Assembly (NCBI RefSeq): GCF_004212215.1
Contig: NZ_QVFV01000010.1
Coordinates: 66,584-127,922, forward strand
DNA length: 61,339 nucleotides
Direction: 5' to 3'
Source: Leptolyngbya iicbica LK
Lineage (GTDB): Bacteria; Cyanobacteriota; Cyanobacteriia; Phormidesmidales; Phormidesmidaceae
Each line of letters starts with the position of its first letter. Position 1 is the stretch's first letter. The position numbers and the translations under genes were made by a program. This document shows positions 55,880 to 61,339 of the stretch, piece after piece. Below the pieces are notes generated by a model that was not told the DNA's origin, made no database searches, and saw nothing but the letters and a program-made list of their open reading frames with translations.

Positions 55880-56929
55880 ATGACTTCATTGCTGACTGCC
55901 CCCGATTGGAACCAGCTGGCGGATCAATCCCTCGCCGGAGAACTCATCAGTCGGGAAGCAGCGCATCAGGTGCTCTCTGCCCCCGACACCGAACTGCTGG
56001 CCCAACTTCATGCCGCCTATCGAGTGCGTCACCACTACTGGCAGAATCGGGTGCGGCTGCACTTTTTGCTGAATGCGCAAAGTGGCCTCTGTCCCGAAGA
56101 TTGCCACTACTGCTCACAGTCAAAAATCTCCACCGCCGAAATCGACAAGTATCCCCTGATGGCGAAAGACCGGGTACTCGCCGCTGCCGAGCGCGCCCAT
56201 ACCCTCAAAGCCGGAACGTTTTGCATGGTAATTTCGGGGCGATCGCCCGCCGAACCCACCTTCAACCGTGTACTGGATTTGGTGCGCGAAGTCAAAGCCC
56301 AATACCCGATGAAAATCTGTGCCTGCCTGGGTTTGTTGGATGAAGATCAAGCCCAACGCCTTGCTGCGGCTGGGGTCGATCGCGTCAACCATAACCTCAA
56401 TACCGCTGAGGCCAACCACGAAAATATTTGCACCACCCACACCTTTCAAGATCGCGTCGGCACTGTCGAAGCCGTCAAAGCTGCCGGACTGACCACCTGC
56501 TCCGGTGGCATTCTCGGCATGGGCGAGTCGGCTGACGACGTAATTGACCTGGCCCTGTCGCTGCGGCAACTCGACGTGACCAGCGTTCCCATGAATTTCT
56601 TGATTCCAATCCCCGGCACACCCTTCGTCGATCGCGGCGATCTGACGCCCCGCCAGTGTTTGCGGATGCTCTGCCTCTTCCGCCTGCTCTTGCCCAGCCA
56701 AGAAATTCGCATCGCTGGCGGCCGTGAAGTGCAGTTGCGATCGCTGCAACCCCTGGGCCTCTACGCCGCCAACTCCATCTTCATCGGCGACTACCTCACC
56801 ACCCCCGGCCAAGCCGCCACCGCCGACTTCGAAATGATCCGCGATGCCGGATTCGTCCTCGAAGCCCCCGACGGCTCCGTCCTCCAAGGCGACCCCCTCG
56901 CCGAGTTACAAGCCCTCGCGATCGCCTAA
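55880..56929 (+). CDS. bioB: Biotin synthase
   Basis: 349 residues from the ATG at 55880. The radical-SAM cluster CPEDCHYC has Cys71, Cys75 and Cys78. Further BioB blocks are [76 protein letters not shown], and [12 protein letters not shown]. It inserts sulfur into dethiobiotin, the last step of biotin synthesis. The frame extends to 55592 in error. Other bio genes are not adjacent. Confidence 0.96.
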   Translation: MTSLLTAPDWNQLADQSLAGELISREAAHQVLSAPDTELLAQLHAAYRVRHHYWQNRVRLHFLLNAQSGLCPEDCHYCSQSKISTAEIDKYPLMAKDRVLAAAERAHTLKAGTFCMVISGRSPAEPTFNRVLDLVREVKAQYPMKICACLGLLDEDQAQRLAAAGVDRVNHNLNTAEANHENICTTHTFQDRVGTVEAVKAAGLTTCSGGILGMGESADDVIDLALSLRQLDVTSVPMNFLIPIPGTPFVDRGDLTPRQCLRMLCLFRLLLPSQEIRIAGGREVQLRSLQPLGLYAANSIFIGDYLTTPGQAATADFEMIRDAGFVLEAPDGSVLQGDPLAELQALAIA

Positions 56930-57019
56930 CCCCACCCACCTCACCCACTTCCCACCAACTCCACCCACTCCTCACACCCAACCACCCTGCTACCCAACTA
57001 CTCCCCACTCCCCCCTCCC
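56930..57019. repeat. CCCACC-rich low-complexity spacer
   Basis: The 90 bases between bioB and rlmD are almost only C, A and T in CCCACC-like units. It matches in style the GGGTGG tract at 8010-8040. No function assigned. Confidence 0.55.
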
Positions 57020-58390
57020 ATGACCCAATGGCAACAAGGCACCACCCTCGAACTGGACATCACTGACCTCAGCAGCGAGGGCGACGGCGTGGGCCGCTGG
57101 GACAATCGCGTCGTCTTTGTACCCGACACCGTGCCCGGCGATCGCATCCAGGCACGGCTCACCTTCGTGAAACCCAAATTTGGGCGCGGGCAAGTATTGC
57201 AAGTGCTGGAGCCGTCGAGCGATCGCGTGCGTCCGGCCTGCATCGTGGCGGATAAGTGTGGCGGCTGTCAGTGGCAGCACGTTGCCTATGCCGCCCAACT
57301 TGCCGCCAAGCAGCAACAGGTGGTGGATGCTCTGGAACGCATCGGTCACTTTACCGACGTGTCCATCAGCCCCATCATGGCAGCGGACAATCCCCTGAGC
57401 TATCGCAACAAAGCCACCTATCCCCTGGGAATCTCGGCGGAAGGCAAGGTCAAGGCGGGCTACTATCGCAAGGGCTCCCACCAAATCGTTAACCTCAACC
57501 AGTGCCCGGTGCAGGACGATCGCCTCGACCCGCTCTTGGCTGAGGTGAAGCAAGATATTCAAGCGCGGGACTGGTCTATCTACGATGAAGAGACGCAGAC
57601 CGGCGATCTGCGGCATTTGGCGCTGCGGGTCGGGCGGCGCACGGGACAGATTCTCCTCACACTGGTGAGTACGACGTGGGATTTGCCAGGTATCGAAGAC
57701 CAGAGTGCCGACTGGAAAACCCGCTTTCCTGATCTGGCCGGGGTGTGCGTCAATCTCAATACCAAACCCGGCAACGCGATTTGGGGATCAGAAACCCGCT
57801 TCGTGGTAGGGGAGCCGTATTTAGAAGAACGCTTTGCCAACCTGACCTTGCACATTTACCCCAATGCCTTTTTCCAGGTGCATACCGAGCAAGCAGAGCG
57901 GCTGCTGCGGGTGATTTTGGACGAGCTGCAACTGCAAGGCACCGAAACCGTAGTGGATGCTTACTGTGGCATCGGCACCTTGACGCTGCCGATCGCTCAA
58001 CGGGCGCAATATTGTCTGGGGTTGGAGGTGCAAACTGAAGCGGTAGAAATTGCGATCGAAAACGCGAAGCTAAATGGCATTGACAATGCCCATTTTGAAG
58101 CGGGCACGGTGGATAAACTGCTGCCCGAGGCGTCCCGATTTTTGCAAGATCAACCGCTCGATATTGTGGTGCTTGATCCGCCCCGCAAAGGCTGTAGCGA
58201 TCGCGTCCTGAGTGGCCTTTTATCCTTACACCCCCAGCGCATCGTGTATATGAGCTGCAATCCAGCGACGCTGGCTCGCGATCTCAAACGTCTGCGAGAC
58301 GAAGGGGGCTACCAGCTGCAGCGGGTGCAAGCGGCCGACTTTTTTCCGCAAACGGCCCATGTAGAGTGTGTCGCGTTTCTGGTAGCGTAA
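57020..58390 (+). CDS. rlmD: 23S rRNA (uracil-5-)-methyltransferase RlmD family
   Basis: 456 residues. An N-terminal TRAM domain (about 1-60) is followed by the iron-sulfur cysteines Cys74, Cys80 and Cys83 (ACIVADKCGGCQW) with a fourth in QCPVQDD. The SAM-binding part has VVDAYCGIGTLTLPIAQRAQ, VVLDPPRKGCSDRVLSGL and the catalytic Cys in YMSCNPATLARDL. It methylates a uracil of 23S rRNA (U1939 in E. coli; the exact position here could be another, as in RlmCD). It is followed by lpxD after 25 bases. Confidence 0.92.
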   Translation: MTQWQQGTTLELDITDLSSEGDGVGRWDNRVVFVPDTVPGDRIQARLTFVKPKFGRGQVLQVLEPSSDRVRPACIVADKCGGCQWQHVAYAAQLAAKQQQVVDALERIGHFTDVSISPIMAADNPLSYRNKATYPLGISAEGKVKAGYYRKGSHQIVNLNQCPVQDDRLDPLLAEVKQDIQARDWSIYDEETQTGDLRHLALRVGRRTGQILLTLVSTTWDLPGIEDQSADWKTRFPDLAGVCVNLNTKPGNAIWGSETRFVVGEPYLEERFANLTLHIYPNAFFQVHTEQAERLLRVILDELQLQGTETVVDAYCGIGTLTLPIAQRAQYCLGLEVQTEAVEIAIENAKLNGIDNAHFEAGTVDKLLPEASRFLQDQPLDIVVLDPPRKGCSDRVLSGLLSLHPQRIVYMSCNPATLARDLKRLRDEGGYQLQRVQAADFFPQTAHVECVAFLVA

Positions 58391-58415
58391 GAAGGCTTAT
58401 CCTTGTCACACGGTC

Positions 58416-59489
58416 ATGAAGTTCAGCGATATCGTCCAGCAGCTCGACTTAACGACGGAAAAGTCTAGCCTCAAACCCTTTCCGGAACGAGATCCAGAGA
58501 TCACTGCGGTGACGCCTGTACAAGCGGGGACAGCTGGAACGATTAGCTACATCGAGGGCCAAAAGTTTCAAGCTTATGTGGCCACGACTGAGTCAAGTGC
58601 GCTGATTTTGCCCGAAGATCCAGAGATGCAGGCCCAGGCCAGCGATCGCGGTCTCGCTTGGGTCAGCATGGCCGAACCCCGTTGGGGCTTTGCCCAAGCC
58701 CTGGCGTTGTTTTATCAACCCTATCAACCTCATCCTGGCATTCACCCCACAGCGGTGATAGACGAGTCGGTGCAGCTGGGCAAAAACGTCACGATTGGGG
58801 CCCATGTCGTCATCCATCCCGACGCCGTAATTGGGGATGATGTGTGCATTCACGCCAATGTGGTGATTTATCCCCAGACGGCAATTGGCGATCGCACCGT
58901 GCTGCACGCCAACTGTGTGATTCATGAACATACCCAAATCGGTGCGGACTGCGTGGTGCATAGCGGCGCAGTGATCGGCTCCGAAGGCTTCGGTTTTATT
59001 TTGCGCGAGGGCCGCTGGGTCAAAATTCCCCAGTCCGGTCGCACCATTTTGGAAGCCGAGGTCGAAGTGGGCTGCAACACCACTATTGATCGCCCCTCCG
59101 TCGGCGAAACCCGCATCCAGGCCAATACCAAACTCGACAACCTGGTCCATATCGGCCATAACTGCCAGATTGGCCCCAGCTGTGTCATGGCCGCTCAAGT
59201 CGGCCTGGCGGGACAGGTGGAAACGGCAGATCACGTAATTTTGGGGGGGCAAGTCGGCGCGGCCAATCAAACTTCGATTGGGGCCAACGTTCAAGCTGGG
59301 GCCAAAGCGGGCCTGCACGGCAAGATCGCCCCCGGCAGCATTGTCATGGGCAATCCGGCCAGCCCCTACCGCACTTTTTTGAAATCCTCTGCCATCTACA
59401 ATCGCCTACCCCAGATGCAGCACACCCTCAAGGAACTCCAACAGCAGGTGGCCACTCTACAACAGCAAATTGAAACCCTCAACCCTTAA
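58416..59489 (+). CDS. lpxD: LpxD-like UDP-3-O-acylglucosamine N-acyltransferase, copy 1
   Basis: 357 residues: an N-terminal uridine-binding domain (to about residue 100), then a left-handed beta-helix of hexapeptide repeats (IGAHVVIHPDAVIGDDV, DRTVLHANCVIHEHTQIG, SGAVIGSEGFGFIL). The catalytic His equivalent to E. coli H239 is in NLVHIGHNCQIG. At the position of the second conserved His (E. coli H276), this copy has AANQTSIG, so the His appears lost. A C-terminal helix with QQQVATLQQQIETL follows. Its role is lipid A synthesis at the membrane, but activity may differ from copy 2, which begins 45 bases downstream. Confidence 0.85.
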   Translation: MKFSDIVQQLDLTTEKSSLKPFPERDPEITAVTPVQAGTAGTISYIEGQKFQAYVATTESSALILPEDPEMQAQASDRGLAWVSMAEPRWGFAQALALFYQPYQPHPGIHPTAVIDESVQLGKNVTIGAHVVIHPDAVIGDDVCIHANVVIYPQTAIGDRTVLHANCVIHEHTQIGADCVVHSGAVIGSEGFGFILREGRWVKIPQSGRTILEAEVEVGCNTTIDRPSVGETRIQANTKLDNLVHIGHNCQIGPSCVMAAQVGLAGQVETADHVILGGQVGAANQTSIGANVQAGAKAGLHGKIAPGSIVMGNPASPYRTFLKSSAIYNRLPQMQHTLKELQQQVATLQQQIETLNP

Positions 59490-59534
59490 CTCTCAGGAAC
59501 ATTCGATTGTTCGCGCATCGCCAAGGACCCGGTC

Positions 59535-60578
59535 ATGAAGTTCAGTGAATTCATTCAGCAATTAGCCGTTTCGGTGCCCAATCCCCAGGTGCATTTGGCC
59601 AATGATCCTGAGTTGACGGGGCTATCCGCGATCGAAGACTCCCAAGCGCACACTTTGAGCTATATCGAAGGGGAAAAGTACGCCCATCACGTGCTTACGA
59701 CCCCAGCCTGTGCGCTGATTTTGCCGCGCCATGACGGCTTGCAAGCCCAGGCCAGCGATCGCCACTTGGCCTGGATTGCCGTTGACGAACCCCGAATCGC
59801 CCTCGCCCATGCGATTCGCTGCTTTTATCAGCCGGTCAGCCCCGAACCGGGCATTCATCCCTCGGCCCAGATTCATCCAACCGCTCACATCGGGACGGAT
59901 GTCGCGATCGCGGCCAACGTGGTCATTGGTGCCCACGTCACCCTCGGCGAGGGCGTCGCCATCCATCCCAACGTCGTGGTGTATGCCGGGGCTCAAGTGG
60001 GCGATCGCACTGTGCTCCATGCCAACTGCGTCATTCACGAGCGCTCCGAAATCGGGCCGGATTGTGTGATTCACTCTGGCGCAGTGATCGGCTCCGAAGG
60101 CTTTGGCTTTGTGCCAGTCGCGGAAGGCTGGGTCAAAATGCCGCAATCGGGCCATGTGGTGCTGGCCTCCGGGGTCGAAGTCGGCTGCAATGCCACCATC
60201 GATCGCCCGGCCCTGGGCACCACGCAGGTAGGCCGCAACACCAAAATCGACAATCTGGTGCAAGTGGCCCACGGCTGCAAAATTGGCGACAACTGCGCGA
60301 TCGCGGCCCAGACGGGCATGGCGGGGGGCGTCAAAATCGGCAATCGGGTCATTCTCGCGGGGCAGGTTGGCATCGTCGACCATGTAGAAGTTGGGGATGG
60401 CGCGATCGGGGCTGCCCAAGCTGGGATTCACAGCAACGTAAAACCAGGTGAAATTGTCACGGGCAGTCCTGCCCTGCCCCACAAAGTGTTTTTGAAAGCG
60501 TCAGCCGTCTTTCGGCGGTTGCCTGAAATGCACCGCACGCTCAAACAGCTGAGCCGCGACGCCGGGTTAAAAGAATGA
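59535..60578 (+). CDS. lpxD: LpxD UDP-3-O-acylglucosamine N-acyltransferase, copy 2
   Basis: 347 residues, the same fold and many identical stretches as copy 1 (both start MKFS..(I/V)QQL; both have DRTVLHANCVIHE, SGAVIGSEGFGF). The H239-type His is in NLVQVAHGCKIG and the H276-type His is kept in GIVDHVEVG. It transfers a 3-hydroxyacyl group from ACP to UDP-3-O-acylglucosamine. AAGGA lies eight bases before the ATG. Tandem duplication, with divergence. Likely the more standard enzyme of the two. Confidence 0.9.
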   Translation: MKFSEFIQQLAVSVPNPQVHLANDPELTGLSAIEDSQAHTLSYIEGEKYAHHVLTTPACALILPRHDGLQAQASDRHLAWIAVDEPRIALAHAIRCFYQPVSPEPGIHPSAQIHPTAHIGTDVAIAANVVIGAHVTLGEGVAIHPNVVVYAGAQVGDRTVLHANCVIHERSEIGPDCVIHSGAVIGSEGFGFVPVAEGWVKMPQSGHVVLASGVEVGCNATIDRPALGTTQVGRNTKIDNLVQVAHGCKIGDNCAIAAQTGMAGGVKIGNRVILAGQVGIVDHVEVGDGAIGAAQAGIHSNVKPGEIVTGSPALPHKVFLKASAVFRRLPEMHRTLKQLSRDAGLKE

Positions 60579-60728
60579 GTTGAGACCGATCAAGGCCATG
60601 ACTCATCCGCGCACGGGGATATCGTTAAGGAGATCTCTGGAACAGATTTTCCTGCTCGTAGGGTGTCATGAGCGCAGCCTAATGCACCACATATTGCCGG
60701 AGGTCTCCCTAACAACCGGGTGCTGTAC

Positions 60729-61118
60729 TCAAGCAGCACGAGCCAGCAAACGGGTCAAGGCTTGTCGCAGTTCTTGTGCATCAAACGGCTTAGTCATGTA
60801 GCCCGAAGCCCCCGCTGATTTTGCTTCCGCGCGATCGGCAGCGGAGCGATGCGAGGTCAGCATCATAATCGGCAGCTTTTGGAACCGGGGAACGCTCCGC
60901 ACCGTGCGACACAGTTCAAACCCATCAATGCCGGGCATGGTGATATCGAGCAACAGAGCCGAGATCGGCTGATGATAAATCACTGACAGCGCCTCAACCG
61001 CATTATCAGCCACCAAAACTTTGAAATCGCTATCTAGCGCCCGCTGCACCATTTGCTGAATAATCAGGCTATCATCCACCGCGAGCGCAATGGGTTTATT
61101 CGTAGCTGCAGCTGTCAT
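60729..61118 (-). CDS. CheY-like response regulator receiver protein
   Basis: 129 residues, a single receiver domain. Acidic pocket in ALAVDDSLIIQQMVQRAL, phosphorylated Asp in LLLDITMPGIDGFELC, conserved Thr/Ser in IMMLTSHRS, and Lys in SGYMTKPFDAQELRQAL. No output domain. Such proteins act in phototaxis and pilus motility or other phosphorelays; the kinase is not in view. Confidence 0.93.
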   Translation of the reverse strand: MTAAATNKPIALAVDDSLIIQQMVQRALDSDFKVLVADNAVEALSVIYHQPISALLLDITMPGIDGFELCRTVRSVPRFQKLPIMMLTSHRSAADRAEAKSAGASGYMTKPFDAQELRQALTRLLARAA

Positions 61119-61310
61119 ATCAACCCCTTGAGCAAACGATCACTCACCCTTAGGACCATCCGTATGTCTGTGGTTCTAAAGTACCCGTTAATAACAGGGG
61201 AAATGAGCCCCGATATTTTTTGTTACTCATTCCGGATAGACATAGCTAATGCAACGTCAACGCAAAGAATTAGGGTAGTCAATACTGTTGTAGAAGATGA
61301 AACTGAGACG

Positions 61311-61339
61311 ATGAAAGCCTTACCCCATGCCCAAGAAAT
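61311..61339 (+). CDS. Possible start of a gene cut by the window edge
   Basis: ATG at 61311 opens a frame (MKALPHAQE...) that is not closed before the edge; another ATG at 61327 is also possible. There is no strong ribosome binding site. Too short to judge. Confidence 0.15.

Overview
The window is a piece of a cyanobacterial chromosome, most likely from a filamentous, Leptolyngbya-like organism. The evidence is the dense scatter of GCGATCGC (HIP1) octamers and a set of genes typical of cyanobacteria: PsbQ, the photosystem II S4-domain protein, the proton-extrusion protein PcxA, a Tic22-like protein, the TIGR04376 protein, DUF2811 and the HetZ family. I see no prophage, CRISPR array, complete insertion sequence or rRNA. 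There is one tRNA (Pro, anticodon TGG). Gene starts below were often moved inward from the longest reading frame because a ribosome binding site or signal peptide sits at an internal start codon.

Layout. 1-6100: a frameshifted orphan, an UPF0175 fragment, hetZ, small membrane proteins, an ExoD-like and a VTT/DedA-like membrane protein, and a secreted protein with five copies of a proline/asparagine-rich motif. 6600-13300: dnaB, a Uma2-type nuclease, the azlC-azlD exporter pair, a thioredoxin-fold protein, a SpoU methyltransferase, a frameshifted coiled-coil gene and a DUF362 protein. 13600-23800: KDPG aldolase, a coaD / coiled-coil / ruvA operon, secreted proteins, a phosphoribosyltransferase, a psbQ / glycine-oxidase-like pair and the PSII S4 gene. 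24100-30200: a PilP/GspC-like protein, tRNA-Pro, Tic22, a MerR regulator, and a tight CRP-family / DUF2232 / cobT operon. 30684-38510: one giant gene (2608 aa) with an N-terminal helical part, about 1700 residues of acidic repeat-rich sequence and a C-terminal Hsp70/actin-type ATPase domain. 38500-45500: an ICMT-like methyltransferase, prolyl oligopeptidase, an MNT/HEPN toxin-antitoxin pair with a broken HEPN gene, pcxA, DUF1269 and an NTF2-like secreted protein. 45500-49700: an AT-richer, gene-poor stretch with one glycosyltransferase, sfsA, a cluster of DnaA-box-like 9-mers and a DUF2811 gene. 49700-61339: an alkaline-phosphatase-superfamily protein, rmuC, a yefM/yoeB-type toxin-antitoxin pair, an EamA transporter, an alpha/beta hydrolase, DUF3574, bioB, rlmD, two tandem lpxD paralogs and a CheY-like receiver.

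The strongest items for a second look are: (1) the giant acidic-repeat ATPase protein; (2) a clustering of TTTTCCACA boxes at 48.9-50.0 kb that could mark a replication origin or DnaA-binding locus; (3) a 184-bp structured intergenic repeat present twice, whose internal hairpin is inverted between copies; (4) a 63-bp element with 15-bp terminal inverted repeats present twice in opposite orientation; (5) tandem lpxD genes in which only one copy keeps a second active-site histidine; and (6) several genes broken by single-base shifts. All family names come from motif recognition by eye; no database search was run.
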